The notes beneath the pieces are model-generated. The model made no database searches. It saw only the letters and a list, made by a program, of their open reading frames with translations, and was not told where the DNA came from. A DNA stretch of 64,000 nt, from assembly GCA_039984715.1 (NCBI GenBank), contig JBDWUA010000012.1, positions 1-64,000 on the forward strand, given 5' to 3'. Made by a program: the position numbers and the translations under genes. The DNA comes from JABSSA01 sp039984715. GTDB taxonomy: Bacteria; Pseudomonadota; Alphaproteobacteria; Rhodobacterales; Rhodobacteraceae. Shown here one piece after another: positions 1-9,060 of the stretch; within the stretch, counting starts at the first letter, position 1; the number at the start of each line of letters is the position of its first letter.

Positions 1-536
<536 letters not shown>

Positions 537-612
537 GCTAACGCCCCACTCTGAAGTCCCCTTCACCTATGCCGGAAATATTCCGGATGGAAGGCCCCGA
601 GCTGTGAAAGGC

Positions 613-2307
613 TTATATCTCGTCCGCGAAATGCTTTATTGTTAGCCGTATCGGATTAGGAGCCGCCTGCCCCAGACCACAGATCGACGCATCAACCATC
701 GCCTGAGACAGTTCTTCCAACAGCCCCTGATCCCACGTTTCTGCCTGCATCAACTTGACAGCTTTTTCGCAACCCACGCGACACGGCGTGCATTGCCCAC
801 AGCTTTCGTCTTCGAAAAAGCGCAACATGTTTAATGCAGCGTCTCGCGCTTTGTCTTTGCCAGACAAGACAACTACGGCCGCCGATCCGATGAAAGACCC
901 GTGCGGTTGCAACGTGTCAAAATCAAGCGGGACATCATCCATGGATGCCGGCAAAAGCCCGGACGACGGTCCGCCCGGTTGATAGGCTTTGAAACTGTGC
1001 CCGTCGGCCATTCCCCCACAGGCATCAATAATGTCACGAACGGTGGACCCAGCAGGCAACAAATAGACACCGGGATTTGCCACACGACCGGATACAGAAT
1101 AGCTGCGTAACCCTTTACGCCCATTCAATTCCGTACGGTTCAACACCTCGGGCCCTTCGCGGCACACCCGCGCCACCCAAAGCAGCGTTTCAACGTTATG
1201 CACCAATGTTGGACGCCCAAAAACACCGACCTGCGCAACAAAGGGGGGACGATGACGCGGCAATCCGCGTTTCCCTTCAATGGATTCGATCATCGCGCTT
1301 TCTTCGCCACAGATATAGGCCCCGGCCCCGCGCCGCAGATCAATGTAACCCGGTTCAACGATACCCGCGGCTTCCAGGGATGCGATTTCGCTGCGTAGAA
1401 TTTCAAGAACAGCCGGGTATTCATCGCGCATATAGATAAAACAGGTCTCGGCCTGAACGGCCCAAGCTGCGATCAACATACCCTCAAGGAACAGATGCGG
1501 TGTACGCTCAAGGTAATACCGGTCTTTGAATGTGCCCGGTTCGCCTTCATCGCCATTCACGGCCAAATAACGCGTTCCCGCATTGGCCCGCACAAAGCCC
1601 CACTTTTTGCCTGATGGAAACCCTGCCCCACCCAATCCGCGCAATCCGCTTTCAAGCACCTTGTCTTGAACCTGTTCCCAATCTCCATTGGCGCGCAAAT
1701 CTTCAAGAACAGCATATCCGCCATCAGCCTTATACGCCGCGAATGTTTCATAATCCGGCACATGTACATGCGTGTCTTTGGCCGCAATCGCGGCGGCAAC
1801 TTTTTCGGGGGTCGCTTGGTCGATGTGGTTATGTCCAAGTTCAAGGACAGGTGCCGTGTCACAGCGGCCCATACACGGAGCCCGCAACACGCGCACTTGT
1901 GCAGCATCCAGCCCGTCCTCCAAGGCGGAACGCAACGCCTCTGCCCCCGCCAATTCGCAGGACAGGCTGTCGCAGACACGGATCGTCAAAGCGGGCGGTG
2001 GTGTTTCGTCTTCTTTGACCACATCGAAATGGGCGTAAAATGTCGCGACTTCATAGACTTCCGCCATGCTTAGTCGCATGTCTTCCGCCAATGCACGCAA
2101 ATGAGCCGCGCTTAGATGGCCATATTCATCTTGGATCAGGTGCAGATATTCGATCAGCAAATCACGCCGACGCGGTTTATCACCAAGCAATGATACGACG
2201 TCTTCCAATGCCTGATCTTCGTAGGCCCGGCCTTTGGGACGCACACGCCCCTTGCCACGCCCTTGCTTCCAGACGCCTTTATCCTTTTTCGAGTGATCCA
2301 GCGCCAT
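613..2307 (-). CDS. NuoE/NuoF-like fused NADH-binding flavoprotein (formate dehydrogenase beta-like)
   Basis: A 564-residue protein joining two complex-I-type modules. Residues about 30-185 are NuoE/FdsG-like with the 2Fe-2S ligands C112, C117, C145 and C149. Residues about 195-560 are NuoF/FdsB-like, with the FMN/NADH-binding region (GLGGAGFPSGKKW, about 224-236; NGDEGEPGTFKDR, about 251-263) and 4Fe-4S ligands C503, C506, C509 and C543. Such fusions are the diaphorase part of soluble NAD-dependent formate dehydrogenases, passing electrons between NAD and a molybdenum or tungsten catalytic subunit. No catalytic fdsA, accessory fdsC/fdsD or molybdenum cofactor gene is visible in the window; upstream genes read the other way. 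The start has a strong GGAGGT ribosome site. The family call is firm, the partner unknown. Confidence 0.85.
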   Translation of the reverse strand: MALDHSKKDKGVWKQGRGKGRVRPKGRAYEDQALEDVVSLLGDKPRRRDLLIEYLHLIQDEYGHLSAAHLRALAEDMRLSMAEVYEVATFYAHFDVVKEDETPPPALTIRVCDSLSCELAGAEALRSALEDGLDAAQVRVLRAPCMGRCDTAPVLELGHNHIDQATPEKVAAAIAAKDTHVHVPDYETFAAYKADGGYAVLEDLRANGDWEQVQDKVLESGLRGLGGAGFPSGKKWGFVRANAGTRYLAVNGDEGEPGTFKDRYYLERTPHLFLEGMLIAAWAVQAETCFIYMRDEYPAVLEILRSEIASLEAAGIVEPGYIDLRRGAGAYICGEESAMIESIEGKRGLPRHRPPFVAQVGVFGRPTLVHNVETLLWVARVCREGPEVLNRTELNGRKGLRSYSVSGRVANPGVYLLPAGSTVRDIIDACGGMADGHSFKAYQPGGPSSGLLPASMDDVPLDFDTLQPHGSFIGSAAVVVLSGKDKARDAALNMLRFFEDESCGQCTPCRVGCEKAVKLMQAETWDQGLLEELSQAMVDASICGLGQAAPNPIRLTIKHFADEI

Positions 2308-2494
2308 GATGCACCTCCGATGCTTGCTTTGCCAAAGCTAGCCCAATGCAAATGTTGCAGTTAGCCCAAAACCGACAAACTAACGACCAGTTCCGTAAGC
2401 CTATACGCGGCACGTGTGTCGCATAAGAACATCCGCCCCCAAAATCGGGCGGTAACCGCATCCTTACGAACTTCAGAGATGATAGAGTCATGGC

Positions 2495-3616
2495 GTGCAA
2501 ATCTGGATTTATGTCGTGAAATGGAATGGTGTTTCCCGTTTGGTCGCCGGGATGTTGCTGTTCGTTGCCTGTCTGATTGGTGGCGTCCTCGCCCCTGCCG
2601 CGTTCTGTGCATGTCTCTATGTCGGCATTCTCAACAACACTGCGCGATTTGATCCGCAATCTGCATCAATTCAGCAGTTGCGCGTTTTGAAAGCGATTGG
2701 ATTGTTGCATCTTCCGCTGCTTTATCTGTGTATCTGGTCGCTGGGTTCAGGTCACCTTGATCTGATCGAATGTATTTTTGTTTTCGGTGCCGCCACCGTT
2801 TGGTTCGGTCAAATTGCGGATCGCGCTGCACATGATTTGATACGTGCGGGTCACCGGCTTGGGCTTATTGGACAGGCAAGCCTTTTGACCGGGCACCGTG
2901 TCAGCGCAAAACGATTGCTGCATGACCCGCAAATCGGCACTCCGCCCGACATGAGCACGCCATGTTTGACAGAAACCTTTTGGCAATACGCAATGCGTTT
3001 GTGGCGACAGGAATATTCCAGTGGGCTATCCGCAGAAACGCGGAAACGTCGCAAACATGCGCATGGGCTGCACCCGTATCTAGTTTATACTTTGTGGACC
3101 TTCACCACTTTGATCACATCCTATGCCTTGTCCGGTGCTTTGGGTCTTGGTGCGATGATCGCGCTGTCTGTTCTTGTTTCCGGACAATCCCTTTTAAACG
3201 AATATGTTGAACGCTTTGGATTGGTGCGTCGGATACTACCCAATGGTCAGCACGAGGATTTTGGACGCCGACATGTGTGGCATCCTCCTAAATCCACGCA
3301 CACCTCGATCCAACAAGATGAATACGCTTCGGGTCAGTTTCCGATCTGGCCATATCCTCGCCCAAAAATGTTGTGGACCGCTCTTTTGTCAGCGCGATGG
3401 CAGACGGAAATGGCAGACCGTGCCGCCGTTTGGCGTATTCCAGCCAATGGGAGCATGGATGGGTTTGATTTTGCCGGCGTAACAGCATCGTCAAGAGCTT
3501 TGGCTGGCCAAGCGCCTGACAATTTGGCAACGTGGCGCCATGAAATGGATTCCGTTCTTCCTGTTAGTCAGCGTGCTAAACGCGCCCGCAATCGCTCAAG
3601 ACATGAGCGCGACTGA
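2495..3616 (+). CDS. AlkB-like integral membrane protein with degenerate histidine boxes
   Basis: A 373-codon frame starting with GTG. Several hydrophobic segments (about 16-46, 64-82, 92-104, 197-230) give the layout of membrane alkane hydroxylases (AlkB, fatty-acid-desaturase-like di-iron proteins). The pattern of AlkB can be followed in order, but the metal ligands are mostly replaced: AHDLIRAGH (112-120) where HELxHK-type is expected, HRVSAKR (134-140) where EHxxGHH is expected, NEYVERFGLVRR then LPNG (235-251) where NYIEHYGL...PNGR is expected, and SIQQDEYASG (271-280) where LQRHSDHH is expected. It therefore probably does not bind the di-iron centre. The last 25 codons overlap the next gene. 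Alternative: an unrelated membrane protein, but the NEYVERFGL-LPNG block argues for AlkB ancestry. Confidence 0.6.
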   Translation: MQIWIYVVKWNGVSRLVAGMLLFVACLIGGVLAPAAFCACLYVGILNNTARFDPQSASIQQLRVLKAIGLLHLPLLYLCIWSLGSGHLDLIECIFVFGAATVWFGQIADRAAHDLIRAGHRLGLIGQASLLTGHRVSAKRLLHDPQIGTPPDMSTPCLTETFWQYAMRLWRQEYSSGLSAETRKRRKHAHGLHPYLVYTLWTFTTLITSYALSGALGLGAMIALSVLVSGQSLLNEYVERFGLVRRILPNGQHEDFGRRHVWHPPKSTHTSIQQDEYASGQFPIWPYPRPKMLWTALLSARWQTEMADRAAVWRIPANGSMDGFDFAGVTASSRALAGQAPDNLATWRHEMDSVLPVSQRAKRARNRSRHERD

Positions 3617-3935
3617 GTTTGAAGCCTATACACAAGGCAAGACGTTGTTTTTTGGTCGAGACGGCAAAGCCTATGGGGCCGAAGAATATCTAAGCAATCG
3701 GCGGGTGCGCTGGTCGTTCTTGGATGGACAGTGCAGGGACGGATTTTGGTACGAAGACAATTCCGAGATTTGCTTTATGTATGAGGACCGTACTGAACCC
3801 CAGTGCTGGACCTTCCAAAAAGGGGCTTCCGGGTTGATTGCACGCTTTACCAGCGATCCAAGCAGCACCGACCTGTATGAGGCACAAGAATTGGGTGATG
3901 AAATGGTCTGCCTCGGACCAAAGGTCGGCGTTTAA
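3540..3935 (+). CDS. Small secreted protein of unknown function
   Basis: A 131-residue protein with a clear signal peptide (MKWIPFFLLVSVLNAPAIAQ, cleavage probably after AIA-Q or just beyond). The mature part is compact and rich in aromatic and acidic residues, with four cysteines (in QCRDG, ICFMY, QCWTF and VCLGP) that could form two disulfides in the periplasm. The FLDGQCRDGFWYEDNSEICF block resembles conserved hypothetical periplasmic proteins I associate with Rhodobacteraceae. Its ATG lies inside the 3' end of the AlkB-like gene (77-base overlap, different frame), suggesting co-transcription. No function can be assigned. It is followed by convergent xseA, only 30 bp away. Confidence 0.75.
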   Translation: MKWIPFFLLVSVLNAPAIAQDMSATEFEAYTQGKTLFFGRDGKAYGAEEYLSNRRVRWSFLDGQCRDGFWYEDNSEICFMYEDRTEPQCWTFQKGASGLIARFTSDPSSTDLYEAQELGDEMVCLGPKVGV

Positions 3936-3965
3936 GTCATTTCATTCACCGCGCAACAGTGCGGA

Positions 3966-5522
3966 TCAGAACAAAGACCCCTGTTCGGGTGGCTTCTTTT
4001 TAGGTTTTGAACGGGCCTTAGACACACTCGGGGTGGTCTCATCCAAGTCCAAAACCCCGTCTTGAAATTCAATACTCAGAACCGATGCGGCTTGGGCGGC
4101 ATCCCGTGAGGTGACGATATTGTCGCCAGATCGCACCACTGCGAAACCTCGGGACAGGGTTGCCTTATAGCTCAATGTTTCGCGCAATCGATCCATCGCG
4201 TCCAATCGGTCGCGCGCCTTAGAAAGGTTGCGCGTTCCAGCAGCGGATACACGGGCGACAGTGTCATCCAACGCTTTGCGGCGCGCCACCACATCGCGTT
4301 TCAGCAACGTGGGGTCAAATCTGACCCCACGCGAGGCAAAGCGATCACTGCGATCGCGCACCACACGCGCCAATGCCGGGTCCAGCCGGACGGACAGGCG
4401 ATCCAAACGCGCGCGTTCGGTTTGCAGCATCCGGCGCAAAAGCGTTGGACGCAAAGACCCTGATGTGTCCGCCAACCGCACACGTCGCGCATTTACGCCA
4501 GAAATCAAAGCCGGGCCCAATCGCCCCGCAGCGAAATCAAGCCGCTGGCGAGGCGCATCCAGCAGGCTTTCAACACGCGGCAACGCGCGGGCCAAATCCT
4601 GCAAACGTTGTTTGCGTCGATCAATCCCCTGCCCAACTTGGGCCGTTAGGCGCGCCCCTTGCGCATCCAACCAGACCAACAAATCCATGCGCACAGGCAC
4701 GGCAAGTTCGGCCGCAGCCGTTGGTGTTGGTGCGCGCTTATCAGATACAAAGTCGATCAAGGTCGTGTCGGTTTCGTGTCCAACAGCCGAAACAAGCGGA
4801 ATGTCAGACGCCGCAGCCGCTCGTGCCACGATTTCCTCGTTAAAGCCCCAGAGATCTTCGACCGATCCTCCGCCCCGTGCGACGATCAACAAATCCGGGC
4901 GCGGCATCGCCCCTCCGGCGGTCATTGCGTTAAACCCTGCAATCGCCCGCGCGACTTCTGGCGCGCAGCGTTCACCCTGCACCGCAACAGGCCAAATCAA
5001 AACCTTGCGCGGGAATCGATCCCGAAGCCGATGCAAAATATCGCGGATGACAGCCCCCTGAAGGGACGTCACAACGCCGATGATTTCGGGCAAATACGGC
5101 AAAGGCTGTTTGCGCGATTCGTCAAACAACCCCTCAGCGGCCAGTGTCTTTTTGCGCTTTTCCAACAAAGCCATCAAAGCGCCTTCGCCCGCAATGGCGA
5201 TGCTTTGGGCGTTCAATGCAAACTTTGATTGAAATCCGGACGCCGTCATTTTCCCTTCGGCGACGACTTCCATCCCTTCTTCGGGCATCACGCCAAGGCC
5301 GGGCACTTGCCCTTTCCATGTCATGCAAGACAACACGTTACGATCATCCTTGAGGTCGAAATACAGGTGCCCAGACCGGGCCAACGTGACCCGCCCCACT
5401 TCGCCGCGAATGCGTACCCAACCCAATTCACCTTCGATCAGCTTCTTTACGGTGCCCGCAATTTCAGAGACCGAAAATTCGGGTGCGTTGCTGCCGGGGG
5501 TTGGGTCGTCCAGAAGGTCCAT
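3966..5522 (-). CDS. xseA: Exodeoxyribonuclease VII large subunit
   Basis: A 518-residue protein. XseA is the catalytic and DNA-binding subunit of exonuclease VII, which degrades single-stranded DNA from both ends together with XseB. The N-terminal OB-fold lies at about 15-115, the catalytic core has VARGGGSVEDLWGFNEE (about 214-230) and GHETDTTLIDF (about 248-258), followed by APTPTAAAE and a long coiled-coil region rich in Arg and Leu to about 490. The start is set at ATG 5522 (MDLLDDPTPGSN), because the frame further upstream lacks homology and overlaps purD. It is divergent from purD, with 70 bp between the starts. No xseB is in the window. Confidence 0.95.
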   Translation of the reverse strand: MDLLDDPTPGSNAPEFSVSEIAGTVKKLIEGELGWVRIRGEVGRVTLARSGHLYFDLKDDRNVLSCMTWKGQVPGLGVMPEEGMEVVAEGKMTASGFQSKFALNAQSIAIAGEGALMALLEKRKKTLAAEGLFDESRKQPLPYLPEIIGVVTSLQGAVIRDILHRLRDRFPRKVLIWPVAVQGERCAPEVARAIAGFNAMTAGGAMPRPDLLIVARGGGSVEDLWGFNEEIVARAAAASDIPLVSAVGHETDTTLIDFVSDKRAPTPTAAAELAVPVRMDLLVWLDAQGARLTAQVGQGIDRRKQRLQDLARALPRVESLLDAPRQRLDFAAGRLGPALISGVNARRVRLADTSGSLRPTLLRRMLQTERARLDRLSVRLDPALARVVRDRSDRFASRGVRFDPTLLKRDVVARRKALDDTVARVSAAGTRNLSKARDRLDAMDRLRETLSYKATLSRGFAVVRSGDNIVTSRDAAQAASVLSIEFQDGVLDLDETTPSVSKARSKPKKKPPEQGSLF

Positions 5523-5592
5523 CGCCTGTGCCTTGTCCTTATTCAGGCTGCAGCTTAGAACGCCCGGACAACAAGGCCAAGAGAGGGCACGC

Positions 5593-6858
5593 ATGAACAT
5601 TCTGATTCTGGGCGGCGGGGGCCGTGAACATAGTCTGGCCTGGGCCGTGAAACAGAACCCCAAATGCGACAAACTGATCGTGGCCCCGGGCAACGCAGGC
5701 ATCGCAGCTTTGGCTGAATGTGCGGCGTTGGACACGGACAACGCAGATGCCGTCGTTAGTTTTGCAGAAGAAGAAGCAATTGATTTTGTGATCGTCGGCC
5801 CCGAGGCTCCATTGGCCGCAGGCGTATCCGATGCCTTGCGCGCCGCAGGTATGCTGGTGTTTGGCCCATCCCAAGCCGCCGCGCAGCTTGAGGCGTCAAA
5901 AGCGTTCACCAAAGCGGTGTGTGACGCGGCCAATGCCCCAACAGCGGCTTACGCACATTTCACCGAAGCGGACGCGGCCAAGGACTATGTGCAAACGCAA
6001 GGTGTTCCGATTGTCGTCAAGGCGGATGGTCTGGCCGCAGGCAAAGGCGTGATCATCGCGGAAACTGTCGCGCAGGCCGAAGAGGCATTGGACGATATGT
6101 TCGGAGGGGCCTTTGGCGGTGCCGGCGCTGAGGTGGTGATCGAAGAATTCATGACCGGCGAAGAAGCGTCGTTTTTCATACTATGCGACGGTGAAGTCGC
6201 ACTGCCCATTGGCACGGCCCAAGACCACAAACGCGTCGGAGAAGGCGATACTGGGCCCAATACCGGTGGCATGGGGGCCTATTCCCCGGCTCCGGTGCTG
6301 ACAGATGATATTGCAACGCGCGCAATGAATGAAATCGTGTATCCGACATTGAAAGAAATGGCGCGGCGCGGAACACCGTATCAAGGTGTTCTTTACGCGG
6401 GTCTGATGATCGAAAACGGCGCACCCCGGTTGGTGGAATACAATGTCCGCTTTGGTGATCCAGAATGTCAGGTGTTGATGATGCGCCTTGGCGGGCAGGT
6501 TTTGGATTTACTGCAAGCCGCCGCCGAAGGGCGTTTGGACAAGGCGCAAGTAAGCTGGGCAGATGATCACGCGATGACCGTTGTTATGGCCGCTCAAGGC
6601 TATCCGGGACCCTATCAAAAAGGCAGCCATATCGCAGGTTTGGACGCACTGCCCGAAGACAGTGCCAATATGGTGTTCCATGCTGGCACCACCTTTGATG
6701 ACGGACGTATCGCCGCCAGTGGCGGACGTGTTTTGAACGTGACGGCACGCGGCGCAAACCTGTCAGAAGCCGCAACACGGGCCTATGCCATGGTCGATCA
6801 AATTGATTGGCCTGACGGGTTTTGTCGGCGCGATATTGGCTGGCGTGCGTTGGATTAA
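5593..6858 (+). CDS. purD: Phosphoribosylamine-glycine ligase (GARS)
   Basis: A 421-residue ATP-grasp enzyme that joins phosphoribosylamine and glycine to form GAR in step 2 of purine synthesis. The N-terminal domain begins MNILILGGGGREHSLAWAVK with the GGGGREH loop. The ATP-grasp core contains VVKADGLAAGKG and NTGGMGAYSP, and the metal/phosphate motif EYNVRFGDPECQ lies at about 282-293. Length is normal for the family. The ATG at 5593 has an AGAGGG ribosome site. It is divergent from xseA and convergent with gph (7 bp between stops). Confidence 0.97.
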   Translation: MNILILGGGGREHSLAWAVKQNPKCDKLIVAPGNAGIAALAECAALDTDNADAVVSFAEEEAIDFVIVGPEAPLAAGVSDALRAAGMLVFGPSQAAAQLEASKAFTKAVCDAANAPTAAYAHFTEADAAKDYVQTQGVPIVVKADGLAAGKGVIIAETVAQAEEALDDMFGGAFGGAGAEVVIEEFMTGEEASFFILCDGEVALPIGTAQDHKRVGEGDTGPNTGGMGAYSPAPVLTDDIATRAMNEIVYPTLKEMARRGTPYQGVLYAGLMIENGAPRLVEYNVRFGDPECQVLMMRLGGQVLDLLQAAAEGRLDKAQVSWADDHAMTVVMAAQGYPGPYQKGSHIAGLDALPEDSANMVFHAGTTFDDGRIAASGGRVLNVTARGANLSEAATRAYAMVDQIDWPDGFCRRDIGWRALD

Positions 6859-6865
6859 GCGCTAG

Positions 6866-7522
6866 CTATTGCCGCGCGGACAGACAGTCCAAAACACAGC
6901 TTGGCAATTGATCAAAATGGGAAAAGGCGGCGTGATGCGGAATATCTGACACTGCCGATTTGCGATAGCCTTCAGTGTATAGCAGAAACGGAACCTGCGC
7001 ATTTTGCGCAGTTTCCGCGTCGACTTCGCTGTCACCGACAAACAACATCGGCCCGTCTTGCAACGCCGCAAAGGTTGCCTTCAAGGGGCCGGGTTGCGGC
7101 TTTCGTTCTGGAAAGGTGTCACCGCCCACGATGCATTCAAACGGCCCCAGATCGAGGTGCTGTATAATCGCGCGCGCCGGTTCCTCGGGTTTGTTCGTAC
7201 ACAGGCCAAAGCTGTGCCCCGCTGATTTCAATTGTTCAAGCGCATCGCGCACGCCCGGATATAGGCAGGTGTGGGATGTGCTGTCACGGTTGTAGCGATC
7301 CAAAACCTCTTGGGTCAGTGTGGCGTGACGGTCCATATCCAGACCAACGCGTTTTATCACCAGCCCGACAAGATGCGGCAACCCATTTCCGACAAAGGAC
7401 AAAATTGTCGGCAAATCCAAAGGTGCTATTCCGTTGTTTTGCAAGACATCGGCCACAGCCGCGTGAATGTCCGCCGCGCTGTCAATCAACGTGCCGTCCA
7501 GATCAAAAACAATACGTGCCAT
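6866..7522 (-). CDS. gph: HAD phosphatase, phosphoglycolate phosphatase-like
   Basis: A 218-residue haloacid-dehalogenase hydrolase. Motif I is FDLDGT (residues 6-11, nucleophile D7), followed by a helical cap, motif II LCTNKP, a conserved Lys in ERKPQP, and motif IV FVGDSEVDAETA. Phosphoglycolate phosphatase removes 2-phosphoglycolate made by DNA end repair or by Rubisco oxygenation. Substrate is inferred from the family only. The start is ATG 7522, whose A is also the last base of the TAA of the upstream thioredoxin-like gene (TAATG), so translation is probably coupled. A GGAAGG ribosome site lies upstream. Confidence 0.85.
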   Translation of the reverse strand: MARIVFDLDGTLIDSAADIHAAVADVLQNNGIAPLDLPTILSFVGNGLPHLVGLVIKRVGLDMDRHATLTQEVLDRYNRDSTSHTCLYPGVRDALEQLKSAGHSFGLCTNKPEEPARAIIQHLDLGPFECIVGGDTFPERKPQPGPLKATFAALQDGPMLFVGDSEVDAETAQNAQVPFLLYTEGYRKSAVSDIPHHAAFSHFDQLPSCVLDCLSARQ

Positions 7523-8076
7523 TACGCGGCCTTCCATTTTATTGAACATCCCATGGACGGGATTTGATCCTGCGGCCCACGTCCCGTATCCGCCACTAAC
7601 TTCATCGCTTCAAACAGATCTCTACGCGCGTCTTTTGGGGCGGCTTGATTGCGAGATGCATCAAGCCGACCGCGATATTGCAAACCAAGGTCGGTATTAA
7701 ACCCATAGAAATCCGGTGTGCAGGCTGCGTCATAGGCGCGTGCGACCGATTGTTGTTCGTCATGCAAATACGGGAATGGGAACGCATGATCTTGCGCCAA
7801 TTTCTGCATGTTCGGGAACCCATCAGCCGGGTAATGTGTTGCGTCATTTGCGCAAATTGCAGCTACGCCAATACCCATGGCCTGCAAATCATGCGCGTCT
7901 CTTACGATGCGATCCAGAACAGCGATAACGTATGGGCAATGATTGCAGATAAACATGACAAGCGTGCCACGGGGCCCGCACACATCGCTTAACTGCAATA
8001 TGCGCCCGTCTGTTGCGGGCAATTTGAAATCAGGTGCTGGCCAGTCGAAATCGCAAATAGGTGGGGTCATAGCCAT
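7522..8076 (-). CDS. Thioredoxin-fold family protein (peroxiredoxin-like)
   Basis: A 184-residue cytoplasmic thioredoxin-fold protein of the AhpC/TSA-like group. It has a TlpA-like start (PAPDFKLPATDG) and the motif CNHCPYV with C44 and C47 after the first strand (LVMFICNHCP). CNHC is a CxxC variant used in small redox proteins of unknown substrate. No signal peptide is seen. It is translationally coupled to gph through TAATG. Possible roles are thiol reduction or peroxide turnover; the sequence does not tell which. Confidence 0.8.
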   Translation of the reverse strand: MAMTPPICDFDWPAPDFKLPATDGRILQLSDVCGPRGTLVMFICNHCPYVIAVLDRIVRDAHDLQAMGIGVAAICANDATHYPADGFPNMQKLAQDHAFPFPYLHDEQQSVARAYDAACTPDFYGFNTDLGLQYRGRLDASRNQAAPKDARRDLFEAMKLVADTGRGPQDQIPSMGCSIKWKAA

Positions 8077-8140
8077 GTGCGGAACCTTTCAGGATTTCGA
8101 TTGTGCCGCACTATTGACCGGACATCACGCAGTGTCGAGC

Positions 8141-8185
8141 GTTTGGCGGGAAGTTTGTCGCGGGGTTTGGCGGGGATTTGGCGGG
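8141..8185. repeat. Three imperfect copies of TTTGGCGGG
   Basis: In the gap between the thioredoxin-like gene and the FG-GAP gene, the plus strand carries GTTTGGCGGG at 8141-8150 and 8165-8174 and ATTTGGCGGG at 8176-8185. On the transcribed (minus) strand it reads as a C-rich, structure-poor stretch. It could be a Rho-utilisation-like site or mere low complexity; nothing shows a function. Confidence 0.5.
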
Positions 8186-8226
8186 GGCTGCACGGACAGT
8201 CTGATACGGTTCAAGCCGCTTTCAGA

Positions 8227-9060
8227 TCACTCATCGCAAGCCAGAACCGCCTTTATCCTTTTCGCACTGTATGCCCCCAACTCACGTGAGATCAGCGTGT
8301 CGTTCTTAAGCTGGATTGCCACAACTTGCCGCCACCGAGCATCAGCCGTGACAATCTCTGGTCCATCCGCACAAGTGCGCAAACCACCGGTTATGAATGC
8401 TTCGCCGATACGATGATTGGTCACGCCGCCCATGCTTGAAACGGACGTCAAAGTGTCATTCTGAAATCGCCAGACACGTAATGTTTTGGCCAGATGCGGG
8501 CGATCAACAAAGGCCAGCTCCACATGTCCATCCCCGTCCAGATCAGCAATAGCAGCCGGGGCCAACCAACGGTTTCGGGTTCCGATATACGGTGTCTCGG
8601 CCAATATCTTTAATGCGCCGTCACGCACACCATACACAACAAGCTGAGCACCTTTTGAAAAGCTGGAGCGGACGACAACGATCTCTGAACCGGGCTTGCC
8701 GTCAACGTCGACAAGACGCGGTGCGATGTCCTCGAAAACGTGGTTTTTCTGGCTCTCACGGGTAACAGACGTGGTTCTTTCGGGGGCCGAACCCTGTGAC
8801 CAATGTACCTCAAGTACATCCCATTCCGGCGTGTCACCCAGAACTTCATGGCCATATTTTGGGTGCCCCGGTTCATCGACAAAACACACGCGTTCAATGC
8901 GTGGGTCATCGCTGGTCACGCAACCGCGTTCGTTCGCCTCTCCGGACGCAGGCGTCAATAAGCCACCCAGCAACGCCAGCAAAAACCACAACGTCAGCCC
9001 TGCGCCGCGCATGACACAGTCCAGCGCACGCAACGGAAGACGCGGCGCCCCTGCTGACAT
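8227..9060 (-). CDS. Exported FG-GAP/VCBS-type repeat protein
   Basis: A 277-residue protein with a hydrophobic signal segment (about residues 18-40, GLTLWFLLALLGGLL, then PASGEA). The mature part contains calcium-binding-like repeats of the FG-GAP/VCBS type: DVDGKPGSE (118-126) and DLDGDGHVE (173-181), each followed by beta-strand sequence, consistent with an incomplete beta-propeller outside the cytoplasm. The start is set at ATG 9060, because its A is shared with the TGA stop of fdxE (TGATG), implying translational coupling. The ligand and role are unknown. Pairing with a cytosolic ferredoxin is odd, since the two proteins should be in different compartments. Confidence 0.75.
   Translation of the reverse strand: MSAGAPRLPLRALDCVMRGAGLTLWFLLALLGGLLTPASGEANERGCVTSDDPRIERVCFVDEPGHPKYGHEVLGDTPEWDVLEVHWSQGSAPERTTSVTRESQKNHVFEDIAPRLVDVDGKPGSEIVVVRSSFSKGAQLVVYGVRDGALKILAETPYIGTRNRWLAPAAIADLDGDGHVELAFVDRPHLAKTLRVWRFQNDTLTSVSSMGGVTNHRIGEAFITGGLRTCADGPEIVTADARWRQVVAIQLKNDTLISRELGAYSAKRIKAVLACDE

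Noticed and set aside
3950..3975. CCGCGC-AACA-GTGCGG hairpin between convergent genes
   Set aside because: Short, with a G-T pair and no T tract; no reason to call it a terminator.
4228..5061. Long plus-strand frame of 277 codons
   Set aside because: Antisense shadow of xseA, rich in Arg and Ser, without any domain.
5523..5933. N-terminal extension of xseA by 137 codons
   Set aside because: The extension overlaps purD on the other strand and lacks homology; MDLLDDPTPGSN is the normal start.
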